From: Sulfurovum sp.
GTDB lineage: Bacteria > Campylobacterota > Campylobacteria > Campylobacterales > Sulfurovaceae
Assembly (NCBI GenBank): GCA_024637255.1
Contig: JAGXFO010000009.1
Location: 62,001 to 126,000, forward strand
DNA length: 64,000 nucleotides
Direction: 5' to 3'
Positions 7,835 to 16,748 of the stretch are shown here, piece after piece. How positions within the stretch are numbered: position 1 is the stretch's first letter; each line of letters starts with the position of its first letter. The notes below the pieces were generated by a model, which saw only the letters and a list, made by a program, of their open reading frames with translations, did no database searches and was not told where the DNA came from. Position numbers and translations under genes: made by a program.

Positions 7835-9424
7835 ATGGGCATTCCAAATTTCTATGAAGAAGTGTTTGTTTTTGCACTGCTTCTTTTTTCTGTATTTGGA
7901 GTATATATTTTGCTTAAGCTGCATTACCATTTTGCTTTTGCTTTGATGAAAAATATAGATTCTTATGAAAAAAATAGGCTTAAAATAGAAAAAGCTAAAA
8001 CATATGTGTTTGCTGCACTCAACATATTATTATGGTTTGGATTGACAGGTGTCTTTATATTTTGTGTCTATTATCTCTATGAGGGAATGAGTCTTAAAAT
8101 ACTTTTTTTTGAACTTTGGTATAAGATACCTGAAGGGTTTTGGATTGAAGCACTCTTGGTGATCATACGCATCGTAGTGATCATCACTTTGTCACGCTAC
8201 TTGTTAAAGTTTGTCTATGCATTTTTAGATAAATATCAGCAGCAAGACATTGAAAATAGATGTGAGAATTGTAGTGAAAAAACAATTGTCAGGTTTTATA
8301 CACATTTACATAACATGGTCAAATATACAGTCTTTCTGGGCATACTGTATCGTATAACACTATTCTTTTCTTTCCCCGAAACGATAAATGCAGTACTGCA
8401 GATACTCCTCGTACTCTATGTCTTGGTGTCTTTGGTATTATTGGGAATAAATTTTATGGCGATGATAAAAGAAAAAAAGAGGAGAATACAGATGAATAAA
8501 AAAATGAAAATGTCAGCACAAAAACGAGCGACACTTGTCTCGAGTTCGGTTGCCACACTGTTGGTAATCATAAAACTTGTATTGGGAGTAGCAAGTGGAT
8601 CAGTTGCAGTACTGGCCTCTGCCATAGACTCACTTTTGGACATGCTGGTTTCAGTGTTTAACTTTTTTGCTATTAAAAAAGCAGAAGAGCATCCAAACGA
8701 AGATTATCATTATGGTAAGGGGAAAGTCCAAGCTATTGCCGCAGTGATAGAGGGAACAGTGATTACTATTTCAGGTATTTATATCATTTATGAAGCTATC
8801 AAAAAGTTAAATCAGGGGTCTGTGACAACCTTGCTGACACCGTCTATTATTGCCATGACATTTTCTATTATTATCACTTTTGCATTGGTGCATTATTTAT
8901 TGAGAGTGGCAAAAGAGACAAACAATATTGTCATTAAAGCAGATGCTTTACACTACAAGACAGACCTTTGGAGTAATGCAGCTGTTATGCTGGCATTGGT
9001 ATTGGTCTACTTCACAGAGATACATGCTATTGATGCAGTATTTGGTTTGGGTATAGGACTTTACATTATTTACTCCGCATATGAAATCATACAACAGGGA
9101 ATTGAAATACTTTTAGACCGTTCTTTAGATGCGGAGATGGTGGCAGATATAGGTAAAATTATTTCCACTCACCCAGAAGTGACAAGCTATCATTGGCTCA
9201 AAACACGTACTGATGGCTCTGTGAATTTTGTAGAGTTTCATATGGTACTTCGCCCCAATATATTATTGCTTGAGGCACATCGTATAGCTGACGAGATAGA
9301 AGCACAAATCTATTTGCTGGACAAAAAAAGAAGCTGGATTATATCGCCTCACTTTGATCCTTATGATGATGAACAGGTGAATGATGCCATGCTGTATGGA
9401 AATACGTTGCTTGAAAAACAATAG
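7835..9424 (+). CDS. Cation diffusion facilitator (CDF) with extra N-terminal membrane domain
   Basis: A 529-residue protein in two parts. Residues 1-219 hold about four or five hydrophobic helices and a cytosolic loop with CENCSEKT; I do not recognise this part, though the arrangement loosely recalls N-terminal helices of MscS-type channels. Residues 220-529 are a complete FieF/CDF transporter: the ASAIDSLLDML metal site in helix 2, HPNEDYHYGKGK in the loop, DALHYKTDLWSN in helix 5, and the cytosolic C-terminal domain, expected to export Fe, Zn or similar divalent metal against protons. An internal in-frame ATG at 8492 has a strong AGGAG site 7 bases upstream, so a stand-alone CDF may also be made. 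Confidence 0.85.
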   Translation: MGIPNFYEEVFVFALLLFSVFGVYILLKLHYHFAFALMKNIDSYEKNRLKIEKAKTYVFAALNILLWFGLTGVFIFCVYYLYEGMSLKILFFELWYKIPEGFWIEALLVIIRIVVIITLSRYLLKFVYAFLDKYQQQDIENRCENCSEKTIVRFYTHLHNMVKYTVFLGILYRITLFFSFPETINAVLQILLVLYVLVSLVLLGINFMAMIKEKKRRIQMNKKMKMSAQKRATLVSSSVATLLVIIKLVLGVASGSVAVLASAIDSLLDMLVSVFNFFAIKKAEEHPNEDYHYGKGKVQAIAAVIEGTVITISGIYIIYEAIKKLNQGSVTTLLTPSIIAMTFSIIITFALVHYLLRVAKETNNIVIKADALHYKTDLWSNAAVMLALVLVYFTEIHAIDAVFGLGIGLYIIYSAYEIIQQGIEILLDRSLDAEMVADIGKIISTHPEVTSYHWLKTRTDGSVNFVEFHMVLRPNILLLEAHRIADEIEAQIYLLDKKRSWIISPHFDPYDDEQVNDAMLYGNTLLEKQ

Positions 9425-9514
9425 TATGAACGCATAGAATGAGTAAAATTCATTTTAGAACCCACATTATTGGAGTAGCTTTTACTCACGTCTAACTTCA
9501 AATAGGCTATAATT

Positions 9515-9806
9515 AATTTAACCTAGGTGATGCGACTACTGTATTTGGGGTCCAACATTATTTTTTGCGGGACATGTAGTTTCTTAGTGTGTGGAAGTTG
9601 TCATTTGAGCCTGACTTTGTCGGCGAGATATCATCCCCTGAAGAGAGACTCTCTCCTGCACCGTTGGCTATTTAGGGCCGACTTTAAGCAGAACGCTCAC
9701 CCGGGGATATTAGATATTATCATTGTACGCATAGGACTTTGTAAAGCTTAACGACGAACAGGCGTTCAACTCAAATCTTTCCAAAGTCCTTTACGTACAA
9801 GCACAA
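9515..9806 (+). ncRNA. Candidate structured RNA upstream of purD
   Basis: The 437-base gap 9425-9861 has no credible protein gene, yet it is GC-richer than its surroundings and rich in hairpins. These include GTCC/GGAC within ACTAC/GTAGT (9535-9590 area), GCC-T-GAC-TTT-GTC-GGC, GTTGGC/GCCGAC near 9663-9682, and CATCCCC pairing with GGGGATA. A perfect TATAAT lies at 9508-9513 just before it. A long hairpin closes it at 9723-9800. 6S RNA is one candidate, because I recall it lying near purD in related bacteria, but no diagnostic 6S motif was confirmed. Signature motifs of tmRNA, RNase P RNA and SRP RNA were not found. Boundaries are approximate. Confidence 0.4.
9723..9800 (+). other. Long imperfect hairpin upstream of purD
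   Basis: Arms 9723-9746 and 9777-9800 pair at 21 of 24 positions; outer arms read TTGTACG and CGTACAA, inner arms GGACTTTG and CAAAGTCC. A small GAAC-AGGC-GTTC hairpin sits inside the loop. No T run follows, so it is not an ordinary intrinsic terminator. A purD promoter-like TATAAC lies downstream near 9841. Confidence 0.75.
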
Positions 9807-9861
9807 CATCTGGTATCAAAATTAAATATTCCTTATTTGGTTATAACTTTTGGAGAAGTAA

Positions 9862-11130
9862 ATGAATGTATTGATCATAGGTTCTGGCGGTAGAGAGTAT
9901 TCTATTGGTTTGGCACTTACTAAAGATGAAAATGTAGAGAAGATTTATTTTGCTCCTGGTAATGGCGCCACAGATACGCTGGGTGAGAATATAGACATTA
10001 CGGACTTCTCAAAGCTCGCAGATTTTGTTGAATCTCATGGTGTTGACCTTACCATTGTTGGACCTGAGGGTCCATTGGTTGGGGGTGTAGTAGATGTGTT
10101 TGAAGCTAGAGGACTTAGTATTTTTGGCCCTACGGCAGCTGCAGCACAACTTGAGGGTTCAAAAATTTTCATGAAGAACTTCCTTGCGCGTCATAATGTA
10201 CCTACTGCAAAATACATTGAAACAGATTCCCTTGAGGCTGCCTATAAGTTCATCAATACACTCGAAGTGCCCATAGTTGTGAAAGCAGATGGGCTTTGCG
10301 GCGGTAAAGGTGTCATTATCGCACAAAGTCACGACGAAGCAAAGAAGGCTGCAGGAGAAATGCTTTCGGGTAGTTCGTTTGGTGACGCAGGTACTTCCAT
10401 CGTAGTGGAAGAATTCTTGGATGGATATGAACTTTCTGTTTTTGCCATCTGTGATGGAAAGGACTATGTGGTTCTGCCTGCCGCACAAGACCATAAAAGG
10501 CTGCTAAACAACGATGAAGGTCCAAATACTGGCGGTATGGGTGCGTATGCCCCAACACCTTTGGTGAATGGGGAAATTTATGCGAAACTTGATGAGCGGG
10601 TGATTAAACCAACGCTTAAAGGTATGGAAGAAGAGGGGAATCCGTTTAAGGGAGTGCTTTTTATTGGTGTAATGGTGGTAAAGGGTGAACCTATTATCCT
10701 GGAGTATAATGTACGTTTTGGCGATCCTGAATGTGAAGAGTTAATGCCTTTACTTAAATCGCCTGCAAGTGAACTCTTTTATAAGGCAGCCACAGGCAAC
10801 CTTAAAAACATAAAGATAGAGTTTCAAGACAAGTATGCCGTGGGTGTGGTAATGGCAAGTAGAGACTATCCGTATAAAAATACGGCGCCTGCAGAGATTA
10901 TTATAGATGAGATCTACCATGAAGATGTGAGCGAAAATGCACATATCTGCTATGCAGGTGTAACTCGAGGCGAAGATGGAAAGCTCTATGCCACAGGCGG
11001 CAGAGTATTGGTATGCGTAGGGGTTGGGGACAGTATCGCAGAGGCACAGCAGCGTGCATACATGCTTGTAGGGCAAGTACATTTTGCAGGTAAGCAATGC
11101 CGTACAGATATTGCTTATCAGGCACTCTAG
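9862..11130 (+). CDS. purD: Phosphoribosylamine-glycine ligase PurD
   Basis: A 422-residue ATP-grasp enzyme that joins glycine to phosphoribosylamine (GAR synthetase) in purine synthesis. It shows the N-terminal loop IGSGGREYSI (residues 5-14), VGPEGPLVGG, the ATP-grasp segment VVKADGLCGGKGVIIA, EEFLDGYELSVF, NTGGMGAYAPTP and the metal-binding EYNVRFGDPECE. Length is standard. ATG 9862 follows GGAGAAGTAA. It heads a compact cluster reaching to thiE at 19359 in which genes overlap or are spaced by only a few bases, so they are probably one operon. Confidence 0.96.
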   Translation: MNVLIIGSGGREYSIGLALTKDENVEKIYFAPGNGATDTLGENIDITDFSKLADFVESHGVDLTIVGPEGPLVGGVVDVFEARGLSIFGPTAAAAQLEGSKIFMKNFLARHNVPTAKYIETDSLEAAYKFINTLEVPIVVKADGLCGGKGVIIAQSHDEAKKAAGEMLSGSSFGDAGTSIVVEEFLDGYELSVFAICDGKDYVVLPAAQDHKRLLNNDEGPNTGGMGAYAPTPLVNGEIYAKLDERVIKPTLKGMEEEGNPFKGVLFIGVMVVKGEPIILEYNVRFGDPECEELMPLLKSPASELFYKAATGNLKNIKIEFQDKYAVGVVMASRDYPYKNTAPAEIIIDEIYHEDVSENAHICYAGVTRGEDGKLYATGGRVLVCVGVGDSIAEAQQRAYMLVGQVHFAGKQCRTDIAYQAL

Positions 11131-11138
11131 GAATTGGG

Positions 11139-11594
11139 ATGCATGAATCTCTTTCCTCGCCTATTGCAAGCATACAAAAAAGAATTACTTCATTTGTAAT
11201 AGACGACATTGTCATCTCTGTGTTTTTTATACTCATCTTTTACGGTCAGTTTTCTGAAGTCTTCTCAAATATTACAGCAGTAGATCAAACTGCATTGGAC
11301 AGTGTCAATACTTTTATCGCCCAGAATATTTTGGTAATATTTGCCATTAAAATCCTTTACCATACGGTTTTGGTATGGCAAAATGGTATGACGTTGGGTA
11401 AGTATCTTATGAAAATTAAAGTGATAGACCTTGAGACAGGCAATACCCCAAGTTTTCAAAAAGCATTTTTACGCGCTAGTATAAGGATACCAAGTGAGGC
11501 ACTGTTCTATTTAGGTTTTCTTATGGCATTTTTTGTTCCGCTGAAACAAACACTTCATGACAAGCTTTCTAATTGCGTAGTTGTTGATGACTAA
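11139..11594 (+). CDS. RDD family membrane protein
   Basis: A 151-residue inner-membrane protein of the RDD family. The family signature is the early basic-acidic pair in KRITSFVIDDIVIS, followed by three to four hydrophobic helices and the closing LHDKLSNCVVVDD. Functions of RDD proteins vary, including ion transport or partner roles, so none is assigned. ATG 11139 is preferred because AGGAA lies just upstream, and the longer frame from 11097 would overlap purD. Its last bases overlap the lptD start, indicating translational coupling. Confidence 0.8.
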   Translation: MHESLSSPIASIQKRITSFVIDDIVISVFFILIFYGQFSEVFSNITAVDQTALDSVNTFIAQNILVIFAIKILYHTVLVWQNGMTLGKYLMKIKVIDLETGNTPSFQKAFLRASIRIPSEALFYLGFLMAFFVPLKQTLHDKLSNCVVVDD

Positions 11595-13662
11595 AACCCT
11601 TTTTCTTTTATGTATTATTCTTTGCATGCAGATACTATATGCCTCTACGGATAAAAATAAAATTGAAATTACAGCAAAACATTTGGTGTCCACAAAAACA
11701 ACAGTTACCGCAAAAGATAATGTGCTGGTTTATTATCAGGATTCTGTGATTAAGGCGACTTCTGCCCACTTTGATAAGACCAAAAAACTGCTTGTGCTTG
11801 ATGGAAAGATCGAAATGATAGGGTATCAGGGAAGCAAAGAGCACAGCAATCATATGGAAATATATACCGACACCAATGAGGTCACCTTTGATGAGCTTTT
11901 TCTTGTAAGCAAGCAAGATGTATGGCTCTATTCGGATGATGTGCACAAGCAAGAGGGAAACTATACTTTGGGTGCTTCGATGCTTTCGAGTTGTGATATT
12001 TCAGATCCTTTATGGAAAATGTTTTTTGAACGCTCATTGTATGATAGTGAAGCACATTATATAAGAGTATATGATGCAAAGGTATATCTTTGGGATATCC
12101 CTATGTTCTACACACCCTATATGGCCTTTACAACTAACAAGGAAAGAAGTTCAGGATTGCTTTTTCCTACTTTTGGATACAGATCATCCGAAGGATTCAT
12201 ATATGAGCAGCCTGTATACTGGGCTATTTCTCCAAGTATGGATCTGGAATTGAATCCTCAGATACGTACATCAAGAAGTCTGGGCCTTTATGGCACTTTT
12301 CGTTTTGTTGATTCGGCGTATTCTTCGGGGCAGTTGAAGGCAGGGTATTTTAAAGACAATGCAAGCTATACCGAGGAAAATAACCTCCCTAATGAGAGTC
12401 ATTATGGTTTGGAATTTTACTATGACTCTTCCAGGGTATTGAGCCATAAACTAGCCCTAGATTTCACGGATGGTTTATACGTCAATACGACATTTCTAAA
12501 TGACATTGATTATCTTAATATGCAGAAAAACAATGTGAGCCAATTCGGACTTACTCCTTTGCAGGAATCAAAGATCAATTATTTTACCAATAGCAATGAT
12601 TATTATATGGGGCTCAATGCCAAATATTTCATAGATACAAGAAAAGCAAATAATGACGACACCATGCAGATACTTCCTTCTGCGCAGTTCCATAAGTATC
12701 TGAAGCATTTGATTTGGGATAATTTTACTTACAGCACAGATTTCCGCATCAATAATTTGGATAGAAAAGAAGGCGCGACACTTAATCAGGCAGAATTAAA
12801 GATACCATTGGAATTTACCACATCGTTTTTTGATGATTTTTTGAATATGACCTTGGGCGAAGAATTTTATTACAGTAAATTCTTTTTCGGAAACGGCACG
12901 TATGTCCATGATGATTTTGAGTATTATAGCAATATTCATAAAGTAAAATTTTTTACAGATTTGACCAAAAAATATGACGGTTTTGTCCATGTACTGCAGC
13001 CTGCTTTGTCTTATCTAAAGCCGGGAAATGAACAGCAGTCTCCTATAGAGTTTTCATCACTGGATGATGAGCAAAAAGAACTGTTCGCTATTGGACTGCC
13101 TGAAGAACAGTACAACTTTAGTCTAAGCCAATACTTTTATGATGAGAATATGAAGTTGAAGTTTTACCAAAGGCTTATTCAAAAGTATTATGTCAACAGG
13201 GCCTACAAGTTTGCAGATACGGCCAACGAAATGCAGTACAGCTGGGACAAATGGAGTTTGTACAATAATATCACCTATGCCCATGAATTTTCTAAAATAC
13301 GAGATTCATCTACACGTATCTCAATGCATGAAAGTGATTATTCTTTGAGTGCGGGATATACTTACAAAGAGCCTTTAGCGGATTTCCCCAATACCATTAG
13401 TGCCAATGATGTTGATTTGAGGGCTAGTTATATGTACAATAAAAAGATTACCCTCAATGGAGGCTTAGCATATAATATTGATGAGGAAACAAGCAGGCAG
13501 TGGTATGTTGGCGGGAGTTACACTCGTGACTGTTGGAGTCTTGTTACTTCTGTAAGACAAGACATTACACCCAGGCCCACAGGTTTTACAACAGACAACA
13601 CTTTTTATATGCAGTTAAACTTTATTCCCTTTGGAAGTGTAGGAACCGGAGCTCAACAGTGA
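11587..13662 (+). CDS. lptD: LPS-assembly protein LptD
   Basis: A 691-residue outer-membrane protein that inserts lipopolysaccharide into the outer leaflet. A signal peptide ends near LYAS (about residue 20). The N-terminal OstA/LptA-like beta-jellyroll runs from IEITAKHLVSTKTTVTA to about residue 110, with HFDKTKKLLVLDGKIEM typical of the fold. The rest is the large barrel, with the family-like YTPYMAFTTNKERSSGLLFPTFG segment and many aromatic strand ends. ATG 11587 overlaps the RDD stop by 8 bases. Single-plug Cys pairs typical of E. coli LptD are not obvious, as in other Campylobacterota. The next gene overlaps its stop codon by one base. Confidence 0.9.
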   Translation: MTKTLFLLCIILCMQILYASTDKNKIEITAKHLVSTKTTVTAKDNVLVYYQDSVIKATSAHFDKTKKLLVLDGKIEMIGYQGSKEHSNHMEIYTDTNEVTFDELFLVSKQDVWLYSDDVHKQEGNYTLGASMLSSCDISDPLWKMFFERSLYDSEAHYIRVYDAKVYLWDIPMFYTPYMAFTTNKERSSGLLFPTFGYRSSEGFIYEQPVYWAISPSMDLELNPQIRTSRSLGLYGTFRFVDSAYSSGQLKAGYFKDNASYTEENNLPNESHYGLEFYYDSSRVLSHKLALDFTDGLYVNTTFLNDIDYLNMQKNNVSQFGLTPLQESKINYFTNSNDYYMGLNAKYFIDTRKANNDDTMQILPSAQFHKYLKHLIWDNFTYSTDFRINNLDRKEGATLNQAELKIPLEFTTSFFDDFLNMTLGEEFYYSKFFFGNGTYVHDDFEYYSNIHKVKFFTDLTKKYDGFVHVLQPALSYLKPGNEQQSPIEFSSLDDEQKELFAIGLPEEQYNFSLSQYFYDENMKLKFYQRLIQKYYVNRAYKFADTANEMQYSWDKWSLYNNITYAHEFSKIRDSSTRISMHESDYSLSAGYTYKEPLADFPNTISANDVDLRASYMYNKKITLNGGLAYNIDEETSRQWYVGGSYTRDCWSLVTSVRQDITPRPTGFTTDNTFYMQLNFIPFGSVGTGAQQ

Positions 13663-13934
13663 TGATGTTTAGTCCCATAGAAGAGATAGAAAAAGCATTA
13701 GAAATACTGAGTCTGCCTAAACTGATCAGTAAGGCAGATATCAAAAAGCAGTATCACTTTATGGCTAAAAAAAATCACCCCGATTTAGGGGGGAGTGTTG
13801 AAAAAATGGAGCAGTTAAATCATGCCTATAGATTATTGATGAAGTATATAGAAGAGTTTCGTTATACTTTTGATGATGAAGAAATCTCTAAACAATTCCC
13901 AGGAGCAGACTATGCCCAGCGATTCAAACCCTAA
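13662..13934 (+). CDS. Short J-domain protein (90 aa)
   Basis: The ATG at 13662 overlaps the lptD TGA (an adjacent in-frame ATG at 13665 is also possible). The product is essentially a lone J domain: EILSLPKLISKADIKKQYHFMAKKNHPDLGG carries the diagnostic HPD tripeptide near residue 37-39, then a helix with MEQLNHAYRLLMKYI. It should stimulate an Hsp70 ATPase, but lacks the G/F and zinc-finger regions of DnaJ (full dnaJ is at 42191-43315). Its end overlaps the next gene by 23 bases, and the tight packing in the purD-pnp operon is its only functional context. Confidence 0.82.
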   Translation: MMFSPIEEIEKALEILSLPKLISKADIKKQYHFMAKKNHPDLGGSVEKMEQLNHAYRLLMKYIEEFRYTFDDEEISKQFPGADYAQRFKP

Positions 13935-14610
13935 TCACTATTTTGAAGATAGGAAGGATGCTTCAAAACAGTTGATTGAGACATTACCCATTAGGCTGCT
14001 TTCCCAAAATGAAACTGTAGTTATAGGGATAAGTGAAGGGGGTGTTTATTTTGCAGATCAGATAGCCAGAGCTATCGGTGCCCAGATGGATATTTTACTT
14101 ACTGAACCCATTATGGCACCCAACAACCCTGAATTGGCTATTGCAATGATTTCAGAAACTGAAGAAGTAGTGATGCACAAAGCACTGATCGATGCCTTTG
14201 AAATTAGCGAAGATTATGTGTATGGTGAAGCGAAGCGAAAATATGAAGAAGAAGTATTGGCTTATGTATATAAGTATCGAAAAGGGAAGGATCTACTTTC
14301 TCTTGAAGGGAAATATGTAGTTTTGGCAGATGAGTGTGTAGAAACAGGGCTGACAATGATGGTAGCATTAAAATCAGTCATTGCAAGAGGTGCGAAAAAT
14401 ATCTATATTGCAACGCCCATTTTAGATCAGGTTGTGTACCAGAATTTGCTCTCTGTTTGCGATGAAGTCTTTTGCCCTCATAAGATACAAGACTATATTT
14501 CGATAGAATACTATTATAATAATTTTGAGAGATTAAATTTTGAAGAGATTTCATCCATCATAAAAGCTCAAGAAGTTTTAAACACAGAGAAGAGAAATAA
14601 AGGAATATAA
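13912..14610 (+). CDS. Phosphoribosyltransferase family protein
   Basis: A 232-residue type I phosphoribosyltransferase-fold protein. VVIGISEGGVYFADQIAR forms the early loop (about residues 38-55), and VVLADECVETGLTMMVAL near 136-153 corresponds to the PRPP-binding DD-x-x-x-TG-x-T motif, with Asp-Glu in the acidic pair. The substrate cannot be told; ComF-like or xanthine/hypoxanthine enzymes share this fold. ATG 13912 is chosen because AGGAG lies 7 bases upstream. The gene ends 4 bases before pnp. In relatives I recall a similar gene next to pnp, suggesting a conserved neighbourhood. Confidence 0.75.
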   Translation: MPSDSNPNHYFEDRKDASKQLIETLPIRLLSQNETVVIGISEGGVYFADQIARAIGAQMDILLTEPIMAPNNPELAIAMISETEEVVMHKALIDAFEISEDYVYGEAKRKYEEEVLAYVYKYRKGKDLLSLEGKYVVLADECVETGLTMMVALKSVIARGAKNIYIATPILDQVVYQNLLSVCDEVFCPHKIQDYISIEYYYNNFERLNFEEISSIIKAQEVLNTEKRNKGI

Positions 14611-14614
14611 ACGA

Positions 14615-16747
14615 ATGAATGAACAAATTGTAGAGATAAATGTAAACAGTCTTGAAGAAAAATATGAATTTAACAAAGTAGCCAAGCAGGCAAGCGGTGC
14701 AGTGATGTACAGACAGGGCAAGGCTGTACTTATAGCAGCCGTTGCTATAGATGAAAAAGCGGTTGATGAAGACTTCCTTCCCCTGACTGTACAGTATATG
14801 GAAAGGTCATATGCTGCAGGAAAGATTCCTGGTGGATTTATCAAAAGAGAAACGAAGCCTGGTGATTTTGAGACATTGACCTCTCGTATTGTGGACCGTT
14901 CTTTACGACCTTTATTTCCCGTAGGGTTTCATTATCCTGTGACAATTACAGTGATGGTGGTAAGTTCAGATTCGCAAGTGGATATGCAAGTAGCAGCTCT
15001 CCATGCGGCCAATGCGGCACTTTATGTATCGGATATTCCGGTAACTACAAGCATAGCTGCAGTAAGAGTGGGTACCGTGGGAGATGATATCGTCATCAAT
15101 CCAACACTCACGCAACAAGCCCGAAGTGAACTCGACCTTCTGGTGGTGGGTTCAGGCAAAGATGTAGTGATGATAGAGATGCGTACACTAGCTACACAGG
15201 GTGAAGCGGGCCAGGTTGCCAATGAGTTTGATGAGTCAGCGCTGGTTGATGTCATCGCTATGGCAGCAGAAGCTATTGATGCGGCAACAACTGCTTTTGA
15301 AGAGGGGTTTGCCTCTGCAGTCAGAGAGCCTCTAGAGCTTTCTCTGGCTGAAGAGAAAATAGATGAATCACTTTATGCAATGATTGAAAGCAACTATGTA
15401 CAAGAGGTTGAAAAAGCTATTTCCCATATGGCAAAGAGTGAGCGCTCTAGTGAACTTAAAAAAATACGTGTGAAAATTATGGAAGCATTAGAATCTCAAG
15501 GTAAAGAAGTAGATAAAGCACTTGTTTCCAAAGTACTTGAGCGTTATAAAAAAACAGTTGTCAGAGCGATGATTTTAGATAAAAATATTCGTGCAGATGG
15601 TAGAGCACTTGATGAAGTGAGGCCTATCAGCATCGAGACAAATATTTTACCATCTGTGCACGGCTCATGTCTTTTCACCCGTGGGCAGACTCAGGCACTT
15701 GTGACTGTAACCCTTGGAGATAAAAAAGATGCACAGATGTATGAATTGATCACTGAGAAAAATTCTCAGTCAGAGAACTTCATGGTGCACTATAATTTTC
15801 CAGGTTACTCTGTAGGAGAAGCTAAATATATTGGTGCCCCAGGACGTAGAGAACTTGGACATGGCAACCTAGGCAAGAGAGCGCTAGAGCCTACTTTGGA
15901 TCTGCACTTTGATGGGAGTATCCGCATTGTCTCTGAGATTTTAGAGAGTAATGGTTCTTCTTCGATGGCCACAATCTGCGGAGGGTCATTGGCATTGCGA
16001 GGGGCTGAGATAAAGACTTCAGCACTTGTTGCAGGTATTGCTATGGGTCTAGTGAGTGAGGGGGGCAAGTATGCCGTACTTACAGACATTATGGGGCTTG
16101 AAGATCATGATGGCGATATGGATTTTAAGGCAGCAGGAACAGCACAGGGTATTACAGCACTTCAGATGGATATGAAATTAGGTGGTATAGATTTGACAGT
16201 GCTAAAAGATGCTCTGCAAAAAGCACGTCAAGGCTTAAATCACATTCTTGGACTTATGGAAGAGGCAGGAAAAGATATCACTTCAAGCACTGCACTTCCA
16301 AGTACGGAACATTTCACTGTGCATCCAAGCAAAATAGTAGATATCATCGGTAAGGCAGGTGCAACCATTCGTGAGATTATCGAAAGATTTGAAGTTTCTG
16401 TTGATCTTGACCGTGATGCAGGCGGAGTGAAACTTTCTGGTGAAGATAAAGAAAAAGTAGCCAAAGCCAAAGCCCACATAGAAAGTATTGCCTCCTCTCC
16501 TGTAAAAAAACAGATGGAGTATAAAGTAGGCGAAAGCTATAAAGGCAAAGTCAAAAAGATAGTAGAGTTTGGAATCTTTGTTGAAATGCCAGATGGTTTT
16601 GATGCACTACTTCATGTCTCCAAGGTAGCCAAAGAACGTGTCAATAATCTTTCAGAAAGATACAGTGAGGGTGATGAGATTACTGTTGTTGTCATGGAAC
16701 AAAAAGGAAAAAAAGTAGAATTAGCCACGCCGGAGTTTTTGAACTAA
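14615..16747 (+). CDS. pnp: Polynucleotide phosphorylase Pnp
   Basis: A 710-residue 3'-5' exoribonuclease that degrades RNA with phosphate. Two RNase PH domains are present: the first carries SRIVDRSLRPLFP, the second FTRGQTQALVTVTLGD, FMVHYNFPGYSVGE and the catalytic Asp-rich ILTD-like VLTDIMGLEDHDGDMDFK. A KH domain follows with IIGKAGATIREI (about 571-582), then an S1 domain from about 630 with GKVKKIVEFGIFVEM and LLHVSKVA. Domain order and length are normal. The gene follows the phosphoribosyltransferase by 4 bases and a broken ORF starts 1 base after its stop. Confidence 0.97.
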   Translation: MNEQIVEINVNSLEEKYEFNKVAKQASGAVMYRQGKAVLIAAVAIDEKAVDEDFLPLTVQYMERSYAAGKIPGGFIKRETKPGDFETLTSRIVDRSLRPLFPVGFHYPVTITVMVVSSDSQVDMQVAALHAANAALYVSDIPVTTSIAAVRVGTVGDDIVINPTLTQQARSELDLLVVGSGKDVVMIEMRTLATQGEAGQVANEFDESALVDVIAMAAEAIDAATTAFEEGFASAVREPLELSLAEEKIDESLYAMIESNYVQEVEKAISHMAKSERSSELKKIRVKIMEALESQGKEVDKALVSKVLERYKKTVVRAMILDKNIRADGRALDEVRPISIETNILPSVHGSCLFTRGQTQALVTVTLGDKKDAQMYELITEKNSQSENFMVHYNFPGYSVGEAKYIGAPGRRELGHGNLGKRALEPTLDLHFDGSIRIVSEILESNGSSSMATICGGSLALRGAEIKTSALVAGIAMGLVSEGGKYAVLTDIMGLEDHDGDMDFKAAGTAQGITALQMDMKLGGIDLTVLKDALQKARQGLNHILGLMEEAGKDITSSTALPSTEHFTVHPSKIVDIIGKAGATIREIIERFEVSVDLDRDAGGVKLSGEDKEKVAKAKAHIESIASSPVKKQMEYKVGESYKGKVKKIVEFGIFVEMPDGFDALLHVSKVAKERVNNLSERYSEGDEITVVVMEQKGKKVELATPEFLN

Positions 16748-16748
16748 T

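Noticed and set aside
9527..9751. 74-codon open frame in the gap before purD
   Set aside because: Its translation is Cys- and Leu-rich with no protein-like pattern, it has no ribosome site, and it lies across strong RNA hairpins.
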